Assembly (NCBI GenBank): GCA_963789355.1
Contig: CAWBKK010000004.1
Span: 124,001 to 188,000 of the forward strand
Direction of reading: 5' to 3'
Length of the DNA stretch: 64,000 bases
Source: Gaiellasilicea sp963789355
GTDB taxonomy: Bacteria; Actinomycetota; Thermoleophilia; Gaiellales; Gaiellaceae
Made by a program: the position numbers and the translations under genes. Numbering within the stretch: the stretch's first letter is position 1; each line of letters starts with the position of its first letter. Under the pieces are notes generated by a model, which worked only from the letters and a program-made list of their open reading frames with translations, made no database searches and was not told the origin of the DNA. Of the stretch, positions 50,154-58,516 are shown piece after piece.

Positions 50154-50414
50154 TCAGCTCCCCGACCCGCTGGGGTCGAGGCCTTGTGCGAGAGGGTCCT
50201 CGCCGGTGAGGCTCCGGTAGGCAATCGGCAGCTGGCGTCGGCGGCGCACGCCAAGCTTTTGCCGAAGGACGTCGCAATGAGCCTTGACCGTCCTGGGGGA
50301 GATGCCGAGCCGCTCCGAGACCTCGTCGTTCGAGCAGCCGGCGGCAATGAGGACGATCACGTCGCGTTGCCGGGGCGTAATCGACGGAACCCTCTCGACC
50401 GTTGCATTCGCCAT
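50154..50414 (-). CDS. Small LuxR-type DNA-binding protein
   Basis: 86 residues, essentially a LuxR helix-turn-helix (about 10-70, ITPRQRDVIVLIAAG ... RTVKAHCDVLRQKLG). It lies upstream of the MalT-like gene in the same low-GC block, separated by a strong hairpin. The DNA-binding helix resembles that of the MalT-like protein only in general. Confidence 0.75.
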   Translation of the reverse strand: MANATVERVPSITPRQRDVIVLIAAGCSNDEVSERLGISPRTVKAHCDVLRQKLGVRRRRQLPIAYRSLTGEDPLAQGLDPSGSGS

Positions 50415-50482
50415 GTCAACGAGGCTACGACCGTCGCCGCGAACGCACCATCGCCCGCCGGGTGTAACCCGAGGCGTACTTC

Positions 50483-51103
50483 CTACCGAGCGACCGCAGA
50501 AGCCACGAACTCGCGCAGCACCGGGATGATCCGCGGGTCGATCGTGTGCGGGAGCGGTGCCTCGTTGTAGGTCACGTCGGCGCCGGCGGCCGTGAGCGCG
50601 TCGCGCGCTGCGCGGCTCCACTCGACCGAGATGACCGGGTCGAGCGATCCGTGCGCGATCGCGACCGGAAAGCCGTCGAGGCCGCTCAGGTCGAGCTCGA
50701 GACCGTCGACCTCGGGCATGAAGCCGGAGAGCGGCAGTAACGCGGCCGGCCGCTTCGCGACGCCGCGGCCGAACGCGAGCGCGTGGCTCATCACCGCGCC
50801 CTGTGAGAAGCCGCCGAGCACGACCGGTTTCGCGAGGCCGTCGAGAAGGTCGGAGAGCGCTTCGAAGCTCGGCCAGAAGGTGTCCGGATCCGGCGTCGGG
50901 ATCCCGGCGAGCCGGTACCAGTGCCGTCCCGCCGGCGGCAGCGATAGCGGCCCGCCGGGCGTGAGCCCGCGCAGGCGGCGCTCGGGGTCGAGTGCGTCGA
51001 GCAGGGGAAAGAGGTCGTGCTCGTCGGCGCCGCGGCCGTGGAGCAGGACGAGCGTTCCCGCCGCCTCGCCCTCGGCCGGGCGCTCGAGGGCGTCGAGAGT
51101 CAT
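50483..51103 (-). CDS. Carboxylesterase/phospholipase-type hydrolase (MhqD-like)
   Basis: 206 residues of the alpha/beta hydrolase fold: LVLLHGRGADEHDLF, nucleophile Ser in GGFSQGAVMS, Asp in HGSLDPVI and His in PLPHTIDP. It overlaps the dioxygenase gene by 4 nt (ATGA). This hydrolase-dioxygenase pairing is that of B. subtilis MhqD and MhqO, which deal with quinones. Confidence 0.88.
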   Translation of the reverse strand: MTLDALERPAEGEAAGTLVLLHGRGADEHDLFPLLDALDPERRLRGLTPGGPLSLPPAGRHWYRLAGIPTPDPDTFWPSFEALSDLLDGLAKPVVLGGFSQGAVMSHALAFGRGVAKRPAALLPLSGFMPEVDGLELDLSGLDGFPVAIAHGSLDPVISVEWSRAARDALTAAGADVTYNEAPLPHTIDPRIIPVLREFVASAVAR

Positions 51104-52011
51104 CCGCGCGGGTTCGGCAGCGGCGTCAGCTTCGGCTCGATCTGCTCCCGCAGGTGCTCGAAGTCGGGCGGCAGCGACAGCCGCTCGCCGAGATGCTCGG
51201 GATCCTCGTCGGTGGCGAAGCCGGGGCCGAGCGTGGCGAGCTCGAACAGGATCCCGTTCGGCTCGCGGAAGTAGATCGACTTGAAGTAGAAGCGGTCGAT
51301 CACCGGCGTCGGCCGGTGGCCCGCCTCCGCGACCCGCTCCTGCCAGGCGTCCTGCTCGTCGATGTTCGTCGCCCAGGCGACGTGGTGAACGGTCCCGGCG
51401 CCGGGAATGCCGCGGCCCTCGGGCGCGATGTCGTAGGCGTACCAGCCGCCGCGCTTGTCGCCGCGCACCTCCCACGTGTAGTCGCCGCGGGGCCGGAAGC
51501 CGAGCGTGTCCTCGAGCAGCGCAGTGCTCCGCTCCGGGTCGATCGCGTAGGCGCGGACGCCGTCGAAGCCCTGCAACGCGTGTTCGGCGGGAATGTCCGG
51601 GTGCTTGGCGGAGAGCGGCTCGTCGTCGGTCTCGACCACACGCAGCTCGTGCCTGACGCCTTCCGGATCCTGGAAGGTGAGGCTCTCGCCGGAGCGGACG
51701 ACGTCATCCGCCTCGCCGGCGAGCCGCTGCTCCCAGAAGTCGAGCGCGGCATCCGAACCGACCCGCCAGACGATCGTGTGCACCATCCCCGGGCCGGCCC
51801 TGCCCCGCGTCGCGCCCGGATACTCGAAAAAGGTGATGTCCGAGCCGGCGCTGCCCTTCTCGTCGGCATAGAAGAGGTGGTAGACGGTCGGGTCGTCCTG
51901 GTTGACCGTCTTCTTCACCAGCCGCAGGCCGAGCACGCGGGTGTAGAAGTCGACGTTGCGCGGCGCATCGCCCGTGATCAGCGTGACGTGGTGAACTCCC
52001 TCGAGCTGCAT
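51100..52011 (-). CDS. Ring-cleaving dioxygenase / glyoxalase-fold protein (MhqO-like)
   Basis: 303 residues with two VOC modules. His in GVHHVTLI, His in GTVHHVAWAT and Glu in ILFELATLGPGFA are likely metal ligands; the start and end match MhqO/MhqA-type proteins. It probably opens or conjugates hydroquinones. ATG 52011 has CACAAT 6 nt upstream, consistent with a leaderless start; it is divergent from the glycosyltransferase. Confidence 0.88.
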   Translation of the reverse strand: MQLEGVHHVTLITGDAPRNVDFYTRVLGLRLVKKTVNQDDPTVYHLFYADEKGSAGSDITFFEYPGATRGRAGPGMVHTIVWRVGSDAALDFWEQRLAGEADDVVRSGESLTFQDPEGVRHELRVVETDDEPLSAKHPDIPAEHALQGFDGVRAYAIDPERSTALLEDTLGFRPRGDYTWEVRGDKRGGWYAYDIAPEGRGIPGAGTVHHVAWATNIDEQDAWQERVAEAGHRPTPVIDRFYFKSIYFREPNGILFELATLGPGFATDEDPEHLGERLSLPPDFEHLREQIEPKLTPLPNPRG

Positions 52012-52049
52012 CGCTGCATTGTGCAGGCCGCGCGTAGACTCGTGCGGAG

Positions 52050-53195
52050 ATGAAAGTGGGCATCGTCGTCCCGTTCTCGTGGTCCTTCTGGGGCGCGGTC
52101 GTGGAGCATGCGGAGCTGCAGGCTGCTGCGCTGCGCGAGCTGGGCCACGATGTGCGCCTCGTGATGGGAAACGACCCCCCGGGCCAGTTCACGCGGGCGC
52201 TGCATCCACGGGTCGGCCGCCACGGAGAGCCTCCGCCCGAAGTGATCCCCGTCGGCCGGTCCGTGATCGTGCCGGCGAACGGGTCGCTGCCGAATATCAT
52301 CCTCAGCCCCCGTTCGATCCTGCGGATGCGGCGCGTGCTCGCCAGCGAGGGCTTCGACGTCCTCCATCTGCACGAGCCGATGACGCCGACGCCGTGCATC
52401 GCCGCGCTCGCTCTCTTCGACGGGCCGATGGTGGGCACGCACCACGCGAGCGGCGACCTCGGCTGGATGCGGCTCGCGAAGCCCGTCTGGGGCTTTCTCG
52501 AGGAGCGGCTCGACCGGCGGATCGCGGTCTCCGAGCAGGCCCGCGTGTCGGCGCAGCGCTGGCTGCCGGGTGAGTACGAGATCGTGCCGAACGGCGTCCT
52601 GGTCCCGGAGGGCGTCGAGCCCGGCGGCCGGGAGCATCGCGTCGTCTTCGCCGGACGCCAGGAGCCGCGGAAGGGCCTGCAGGTGCTGCTGCGAGCCTGG
52701 CCGGAGATCCGCAGGCAGACGGGCGCACGGCTGCGGATCGCCGGCGCCGACCCGCTCGCCGTCCGGCTGCTGCTGACGCGACTGCGCGTGCCGGACGACG
52801 GCATCGACGTGCTCGGATTCCTCAGCCAGGAAGACCTCACCTCCGAGCTCGCCTCGGCCAAGGCCCTGGTCGCACCCTCGCTCGGCGGGGAGAGCTTCGG
52901 CATGGTGCTGACGCGCGCGTTCGCGTGCGCGACACCGGTCGTCGCGTCGGACATTCCCGGCTATCGCGACGTGATCACGCCCGAGACATCCGTCGCAGTC
53001 GCGCCGGGCGATCCGGAGGCGCTGGCGGCTGCGGTGGAGGAGTTGCTCGCCGACGAGGCGGGCCGGGTCGAGCTCGGTGCGGCGGCGAGGCAGCTCGCGA
53101 TCGATCGCTACTCGTGGCAGGACATCGCCCGGCGGCTCGAGCGAATCTACGACTCGGCGCGAGGCGTTCCGAGCCGCGAGCCCGTGGCCGCATGA
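52050..53195 (+). CDS. GT4-family glycosyltransferase (PimA-like)
   Basis: 381 residues, GT-B fold. N-terminus MKVGIVVPFSWSFWGAVVEHA, HLHEPMTPTP, and the C-terminal GRQEPRKGL and ESFGMVLTRAFACATPVVASD motifs resemble phosphatidylinositol mannosyltransferase PimA. The acceptor is probably a phosphoinositide-like lipid, but this is by resemblance. TAGACT (52035-52040) is the probable -10. It overlaps the membrane protein gene by 4 nt. Confidence 0.88.
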   Translation: MKVGIVVPFSWSFWGAVVEHAELQAAALRELGHDVRLVMGNDPPGQFTRALHPRVGRHGEPPPEVIPVGRSVIVPANGSLPNIILSPRSILRMRRVLASEGFDVLHLHEPMTPTPCIAALALFDGPMVGTHHASGDLGWMRLAKPVWGFLEERLDRRIAVSEQARVSAQRWLPGEYEIVPNGVLVPEGVEPGGREHRVVFAGRQEPRKGLQVLLRAWPEIRRQTGARLRIAGADPLAVRLLLTRLRVPDDGIDVLGFLSQEDLTSELASAKALVAPSLGGESFGMVLTRAFACATPVVASDIPGYRDVITPETSVAVAPGDPEALAAAVEELLADEAGRVELGAAARQLAIDRYSWQDIARRLERIYDSARGVPSREPVAA

Positions 53196-54248
53196 AGTAC
53201 CTGCCGCAGAGCCTGTGGCTGCGCGCGCTGCTCGTTCTGCCCCTGGTCGCGGTTGTCGCAGCCTTGCTCTGGTGGCGCGGGCCCGACTGGAATGTCGTCT
53301 ACCACGCGTTCGATCTCGTCAACTGGGCGTGGGTCGCGTTCGCGCTCGGGCTCAATCTCGTCTCGGTGCTCCTGCGCTCGCTCGCCTGGCAGCTGACGAT
53401 CAACCAGGCGCTGGAGCCTCCGCAGCCCCGCTTCGACCGGGTCTTCTCGTCGTTCTCGGTCGGGCTGCTCGCGAACGCGGTGCTGCCCGGCCGGATCGGG
53501 GAGCTCGCGCGCGTGGCGGTGCTGAGGCGTCACGTCCCGAGGGGGCGCGGGTCGAGCGGCGCGCTCGTCGGCACCGTCTTCGCGCACCGGCTCTTCGATC
53601 TCTTCCCGGCGCTCTTGCTGATCGCCTACGTGATCGCAACGGCGAAGATCCCGGGCTGGGCGGTGACGAGCCTCGTGATCGTCTCGATCATCGGCGGCAT
53701 GCTCTTCACCGTCGCATTCGTGACGGCGCGGCGGCGGCACCGGCCCCTGGATGGGCGCGCGCCCGGTGCGTCGGCTGCTGGCGATGGCCCGGCAGGGCTT
53801 GGCGGTGCTGCGCTCGCCGCTGCCGGCGCTCGGAGCGATCGTGCTCCAGTGCGCCGGCTGGTTCATGCAGTTGCTCGCCGTCTACGTGGCCATGCGCGCT
53901 TTCGACATCCACGCACCGCTGCCCGCTGCCGGACTCGTCCTGCTGTTGATGAACGTCGCCACGATCTTCCCGCTGTGGCCGGGCAACATCGGCCTGCTCC
54001 AGGCCGCCGTCGCGTTGCCGCTCGTCCAGTACGGGGTCGCGTACTCGACGGGGTTCGCGTACGCGCTCGTGCTCCAGGTGATCGAGATGTCGGTCGGCGT
54101 CGGCGTCGGCCTGCTCTTCCTCGCGCGCGAGGGCCTCTCGTTCGCGAACCTGCGCGACATGCCCGATGCCAGCGAGGCGCCGGTGGACGACGAGGGGGAG
54201 ACCCATCCGCCCGAGAGACGCCGTGCGCGCGCTCGCGTGCCCGGCTAG
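53192..54248 (+). pseudogene. Flippase-like (LPG synthase transmembrane) protein, frameshifted
   Basis: The N-terminal half (53192 to about 53745; PQSLWLRALLVLPLV ... NAVLPGRIGELARVAVL) and the C-terminal half (53751-54248; AGWFMQLLAVYVAM ... FPLWPGNIGLLQAAVALPL) are the two parts of one polytopic protein but are in different frames. Removing one C from the CCCC at 53744-53747 joins them. This could be a sequencing error, a real inactivating mutation or a phase-variable tract. The protein family moves or modifies lipid-linked substrates, fitting the upstream glycosyltransferase. Confidence 0.8.
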
Positions 54249-55152
54249 CCTCAAAGGCGTTCTGACGGCGGCCGCGGCAGCCGCGGCGCTGTCGGAGGGG
54301 CTGCGCGGAGCGGGTGCCGACGCCGTGGAGCTGCCCGTCGCGGACGGTGGCGAGGGGACCGCCGAGGCTCTCTGGCTGGCCCGCGGCGGCGAGTGGCACG
54401 AGGCGGACGTGCACGACGCGTTCGGCGCGCCGCGGCGAGGCCGCTGGCTCGAGCTCCCCGAGGGCACTGCCGTCGTCGAGGCGGCGGCGGCCGTGCCGCT
54501 CGATCCGGCCCGGCTCGATCCGCTGGCGGCGTCGAGCCGCGGCTTCGGCGAGCTCGTCCTGGCTGCCATCGGCGGCGGCGCGAAGAGCCTGGTGCTGGGC
54601 CTCGGCGGGACGGCGACGATGGATGCGGGCGCCGGCTTCCTCGAGGTCGTCGGCGAGCTGCCGGTGCCGGCGACAGTGGTGTGCGACGTCAGGGCGACGT
54701 TGCTCGAGGCGCCACGCCTCTTCGGCCCGCAGAAGGGAGCCGGGCCGGAGGAAATCGCCGAGCTCGAGCGCCGGTTCGCGGCGCGAGAAGAGCTTGTGTT
54801 GATTCAACACAAGCCCGGCTCCGGGGCTGCCGGCGGGCTCGGAGCGGCGCTCGCGTCGCTCGGCGCGGAACTCGTTCCTGGGGCTCCGTACGTGCTGGAT
54901 GCGATCGGATTCGACGCGTCGAGCTTCGATCTCGTCATCACCGGCGAGGGGCGCGTCGACGCCACCACGGCGCTTGGCAAGGCCCCGGGCGAGGTCGTCC
55001 GCCGCTCGGCCGGCACGCGTTGCGTCCTCTTCGGCGGCGTTGTCGAGGCGGACGTGCCCGGTGCTGAGACGGTGGTGCTGTCGGGTGACCCCGACCGGGC
55101 GCACAGTGACCTCGTCGCGCTGGGTAGAGACTTAGTGTTGATTCAACACTAA
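54223..55152 (+). CDS. Glycerate kinase with palindrome-encoded insertions
   Basis: 309 residues, short for the GlxK family (about 370). N-terminal ALACPASLKGVLTA, ADGGEGTAEAL, LGLGGTATMDAGAGF and ITGEGRVDATTALGKAP are diagnostic. It phosphorylates glycerate to a phosphoglycerate. An internal palindrome encodes LVLIQHK, and a second makes up the C-terminal DLVLIQH and stop, so the natural C-terminus has been replaced or truncated. GTG 54223 overlaps the preceding gene by 26 nt. Confidence 0.87.
   Translation: MRALACPASLKGVLTAAAAAAALSEGLRGAGADAVELPVADGGEGTAEALWLARGGEWHEADVHDAFGAPRRGRWLELPEGTAVVEAAAAVPLDPARLDPLAASSRGFGELVLAAIGGGAKSLVLGLGGTATMDAGAGFLEVVGELPVPATVVCDVRATLLEAPRLFGPQKGAGPEEIAELERRFAAREELVLIQHKPGSGAAGGLGAALASLGAELVPGAPYVLDAIGFDASSFDLVITGEGRVDATTALGKAPGEVVRRSAGTRCVLFGGVVEADVPGAETVVLSGDPDRAHSDLVALGRDLVLIQH
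54792..54814. repeat. Palindromic element, copy 1 (inside glycerate kinase gene)
   Basis: GCTTGTGTTGA (54792-54802), a central T, TCAACACAAGC (54804-54814): a perfect 11-bp-arm palindrome. It shares the core TGTTGATTCAACA with copy 2 and is translated in frame. Confidence 0.75.
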
Positions 55153-55155
55153 GTC
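55129..55155. repeat. Palindromic element, copy 2 (end of glycerate kinase gene)
   Basis: GACTTAGTGTTGA (55129-55141), a central T, TCAACACTAAGTC (55143-55155): a perfect 13-bp-arm palindrome containing the stop codons of two convergent genes. It may double as a terminator. Confidence 0.8.
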
Positions 55156-55564
55156 AGCGCGCGTCGGCTTCGCGCAGCCGGTGCGCGAGCGCCTGGACGA
55201 GCTTCCACGCGATCCGGGCGTCGGTCTCCACGATCGGGCGGAACTCCCAGAACGTCATCGCGTAGGTCGTCATGTCCGTGTCCGCCGTGACGGTGGCCGT
55301 GCGCGCGCCCTCGTCGAGCAGGGCGATCTCGCCGAAGTAGTCGCCGGGCCCGAGCGTCGCGCGCTCGTCACCGTGAACCGTCACCTTGGCGGTGCCGTCT
55401 CCGATCACGAAGAAGCCGGCGCCGCCGGAGCCCTCGCTCGCGATCGTGTCGCCGGCCTTGTAGTCGCGCTGTTTGAAGGAGTCGGCGATCCGCTCGAGAT
55501 CGCGCTTCTCCAAGCCGGCAAACAGCGGCACTCGGGACAGGATCTCGGTCGACGGACGAGCCAC
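55154..55564 (-). CDS. Stand-alone cyclic nucleotide-binding domain protein
   Basis: 136 residues: one CRP-type cNMP domain with the phosphate-binding cassette FGEIALLDEGARTATVTA (Glu and Arg present). There is no DNA-binding domain, so it may regulate another protein. First gene after xseAB in the same direction; its stop is in the palindrome at 55129-55155. Confidence 0.87.
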   Translation of the reverse strand: MARPSTEILSRVPLFAGLEKRDLERIADSFKQRDYKAGDTIASEGSGGAGFFVIGDGTAKVTVHGDERATLGPGDYFGEIALLDEGARTATVTADTDMTTYAMTFWEFRPIVETDARIAWKLVQALAHRLREADAR

Positions 55565-55573
55565 GACGCGATC

Positions 55574-55807
55574 CTAACCGGACTCGGCCGCGGGAGGTAG
55601 CGGTGCAGCCTCCGAAGCGCGCTGGGCGAGCTCCTCGATCTTCCCCTCGGCGGTCTCGAGCCGCGTCAGGCAGAAGCGCAACAGCTCTTCGCCGCGCTCC
55701 CAGAGGACGATCGCCTCGTCGAGCTCCGCCTCGCCTCGCTCGAGCCGCTCGACGATCTGCTCGAGCTCCTTCTGGGCGATCTCGAACGTCAGCTCACTCA
55801 CCGACAT
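55574..55807 (-). CDS. xseB: Exodeoxyribonuclease VII small subunit
   Basis: 77 residues, two helices with the family pattern LTFEIAQKELEQIVERLERGEAELDEAI. It binds the large subunit, encoded just upstream with a 14-nt overlap. Confidence 0.95.
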   Translation of the reverse strand: MSVSELTFEIAQKELEQIVERLERGEAELDEAIVLWERGEELLRFCLTRLETAEGKIEELAQRASEAAPLPPAAESG

Positions 55808-57014
55808 CCTCCACGCGGGCGCCGAACGATCCCTCCGCCAGTTCGACCTCGACGCGTGCCCCCTGCGTCACTTCGGCCGCGCTGCGGAGGACGGTGCTGC
55901 CGGAACGGACGATGGCGTAGCCGCGTCCCAGGGTTGCGCGCGGCGAGAGGGCGGTGAGCCGGCCCTCCGCCCGCTCGAGCGAGCTTCGACGCCGCTCCAG
56001 CAGGAGGACAGGGCCGCGCCGGAGCCGTTCGCCGAGCGTGGTCACCCGCCGGTGGTCTCGCTCGAGCGTTCGGCGGGCGCCTCGTTCGAGCGCCGAGCGG
56101 GTGCGGGCGAGCCGTTCGCGCTCACGCTCCGTCGCGCGCCGGACGCAGCGCTCGAGCGAGCTCCGGGCGCGCGTGAGCTCACCCCGTAGCGCCTCGAAGT
56201 CCGGGACGACGAGCTTGCCGGCCGCCGTCGGCGTCGACGCGCGCACGTCCGCCGCCAGGTCGCAGAGCGGCGTGTCCTGCTCGTGCCCGACGGCCGAGAC
56301 GACCGGAACCGAGCAGGTCGCGACCGCCCGCACCACCCGCTCGTCGCTGAACGGGAGCAGGTCGTCGAAGCTGCCGCCGCCACGGGTGAGGACGATCACG
56401 TCGATCCCCGGCTCGCGCGCGAGCGCCTGCAGCGCTTCGACGATTCCGGCCGCGGCACGCGGTCCCTGCACGAGCGTCTCCGCGACGAGCACGCGAGCCG
56501 GCGGGAAGCGGGTCTGGATCGTCGTGATCACGTCGCGGCGGGCGGCCGCATCGCTGCCGGTGACCAGCCCGATCCGGCGGGGGAAGCGGGGGAGCGCACG
56601 CTTGCGGGAGGCATCGAAGAGTCCCTCGCCGGCCAGCGTCTGCTTCAGCCGCTCGATCGCCGCGAGGTGCTCGCCGACCCCGAACCGCTCGAGCGAGAGC
56701 GCGCGCAACCGGAACTCACCCTTCGAGGCGAAGAGCTCCGGACGCCCGAGCACGTGGATCCGCTCGCCCTCGGCGAGATCGAGCTTGAGCGCGTCGAACG
56801 TGCGCCGCGGGATCGACGCCGGCAGGCACGCGCCGTCGTCCGGGTCCTTCAGCGTGAAGAAGACGCTGCTCCAGTTCGGGTTACGGCGCAGCTCGGTCAC
56901 CTCACCCTCGATCCAGAGCGTCGGCAGGCGCGCGAGCCACTCCGCAACCCCGCGATTGAAGCCCGCGACGGTGAAGACCTTCTTGTCGCCGTAGACGAGA
57001 GGCTCGACCTTCAT
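55794..57014 (-). CDS. xseA: Exodeoxyribonuclease VII large subunit
   Basis: 406 residues. An N-terminal OB fold (FTVAGFNRGVAEWL ... WIEGEVTELR) is followed by the catalytic domain (GLVTGSDAAARRDVITT, LTRGGGSFDDLLPF, VSAVGHEQDTPLCDLAAD) and a long Arg-rich coiled coil. It degrades single-stranded DNA. ATG 57014 has TACGCT 8 nt upstream (57028-57023). Confidence 0.95.
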   Translation of the reverse strand: MKVEPLVYGDKKVFTVAGFNRGVAEWLARLPTLWIEGEVTELRRNPNWSSVFFTLKDPDDGACLPASIPRRTFDALKLDLAEGERIHVLGRPELFASKGEFRLRALSLERFGVGEHLAAIERLKQTLAGEGLFDASRKRALPRFPRRIGLVTGSDAAARRDVITTIQTRFPPARVLVAETLVQGPRAAAGIVEALQALAREPGIDVIVLTRGGGSFDDLLPFSDERVVRAVATCSVPVVSAVGHEQDTPLCDLAADVRASTPTAAGKLVVPDFEALRGELTRARSSLERCVRRATERERERLARTRSALERGARRTLERDHRRVTTLGERLRRGPVLLLERRRSSLERAEGRLTALSPRATLGRGYAIVRSGSTVLRSAAEVTQGARVEVELAEGSFGARVEDVGE

Positions 57015-57029
57015 CACGTTCGAGCGTAG

Positions 57030-58244
57030 ATGATCGGTCGTGTGACGGATGCCGTCCCGCCGCTCGGTTTCGCGCGCTACGGCGCCCTCTTCCGCGTCCC
57101 GCACGTGCGCCGGCTCGTGCTCAGCGGGATGCTCGCGCGGCTGCCGGCGGGCATGATCGGTCTCGCGCTCCTGCTGCTCGTCCGGGAGCGGGGAGGGAGC
57201 TACGCGGCCGCGGGAGCCGTCTCCGGGGGCTATTTCGTCGCCACGGCGATCGGCGCTCCCATCTCGGGACGCCTCGTCGACCGTCGCGGGCAGGCACGGA
57301 TCCTGCGCTCGCGGGCCTTGACCTTTCCGGCTCTGCTCGCCGCGGTGTGCGTGCTGGCGCTGCTCGACGCCCCGCTGGCGCTGGTCGGCGCGACCGCAGC
57401 TGCCGCAGGGGCGCTGATGCCCCCGGTCGGCGCCTCCTTGCGCTCGCTCTGGCCCAAGATGTTCGCCGACGCCGAGCTGCGCGCCGCCGCCTACGCGCTC
57501 GAGGCGTCGCTGCAGGAGATCACCTTCATCGCCGGGCCGCTACTCGTGGCACTGCTGACGGCGGCTGCCTCGCCGGTGCTCGCGCTTGGCGTTGCCGCAG
57601 TCGTTGGCGGCGTCGGCACCCTGCTGATCGCCCTCGCCGAGCCCGTGCGCGCCTGGCGGCCGGAGGAGGAGAGGCACGCCGCATCGATCCTGGGGGCGCT
57701 CGAGTCGCGGGGCATCCGGACGATCATCGGCCTCTCCGCCTGCCTCGGCCTCGGCTTCGGCGGTACTGAGGTCGGCTTTCCCGCCTTCGCCGAGCGTCAC
57801 GGAGGCGCGGAGCTCGGCAGCATTCCCCTGGCGCTCTTCGCAGGCGGCAGCCTCGTCGGCGGGCTCGTGGCCGGCGCTCGGGTGACGATGCGGCCGTTAC
57901 GTCTGCTGCGCGTCTCCTCGGTCTTGCTCGCCTTCGGCCTCGCTCTGCCGCTGCTCGGCTGGTCGCTGCCGAGCATGGCCGTGCTCGCCTTCCTCGCCGG
58001 GCTGGCGATCGCGCCGGTCGTGATGTCGGCGTACGGTCTGGTCGACGCAGTTGCCACTCGCGGCACGGCCACCGAGGCGTTCTCCTGGATCACGACGGCG
58101 GTCTTCGCCGGATTCTCGGTCGGGATGGCGCTCGGCGGAACATTGATCGACGCCTACGGCGACAAGGCGTCGTTCGTGCTCGGGACCGCCGCTGCATCCC
58201 TCGGCGCCGTGCTTGTGGCGCTCGGTCCCGGCCTGGACGACTAG
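57030..58244 (+). CDS. MFS transporter
   Basis: 404 residues with about twelve membrane helices; the loop GRLVDRRGQAR between helices 2 and 3 is the MFS signature. No specific substrate can be named. ATG 57030 or GTG 57042 may be the start; the gap to the divergent xseA gene is only 15 bp. The stop overlaps the next convergent gene by 4 nt. Confidence 0.9.
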   Translation: MIGRVTDAVPPLGFARYGALFRVPHVRRLVLSGMLARLPAGMIGLALLLLVRERGGSYAAAGAVSGGYFVATAIGAPISGRLVDRRGQARILRSRALTFPALLAAVCVLALLDAPLALVGATAAAAGALMPPVGASLRSLWPKMFADAELRAAAYALEASLQEITFIAGPLLVALLTAAASPVLALGVAAVVGGVGTLLIALAEPVRAWRPEEERHAASILGALESRGIRTIIGLSACLGLGFGGTEVGFPAFAERHGGAELGSIPLALFAGGSLVGGLVAGARVTMRPLRLLRVSSVLLAFGLALPLLGWSLPSMAVLAFLAGLAIAPVVMSAYGLVDAVATRGTATEAFSWITTAVFAGFSVGMALGGTLIDAYGDKASFVLGTAAASLGAVLVALGPGLDD

Positions 58245-58453
58245 AGGAGGATCTCAGCGGCCGTACGCGGATCGCACCCCTGGTGGACGAGCTCGACCGC
58301 CTCGTGCAGGTCGGCGTCCAGATACGCAGCGATCTTCTCGGCCAGTGGCAGCGGGTACCCGGCTTCGATCAGGACGTGAAGGCGCCAGGACTCGACCTTC
58401 GCCCGCTCGCTGCTCCTGTCGATCAGCTCCGTTGTGTCTGCCATGCTGCGCAT
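58241..58453 (-). CDS. Small conserved helical protein
   Basis: 70 residues, with AKVESWRLHVLIEAGYPLPL and VELVHQGCDPRTAAEILL. I recall similar short proteins in actinobacteria, but the function is unknown. Met 4 codons in is an alternative start. Confidence 0.65.
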   Translation of the reverse strand: MRSMADTTELIDRSSERAKVESWRLHVLIEAGYPLPLAEKIAAYLDADLHEAVELVHQGCDPRTAAEILL

Positions 58454-58516
58454 GTTCGTGGTGCAAGAGACGTTCCCTGCGGCTCGTTGTTAGCTCGGAA
58501 TTGTCCAGCGACCCCT

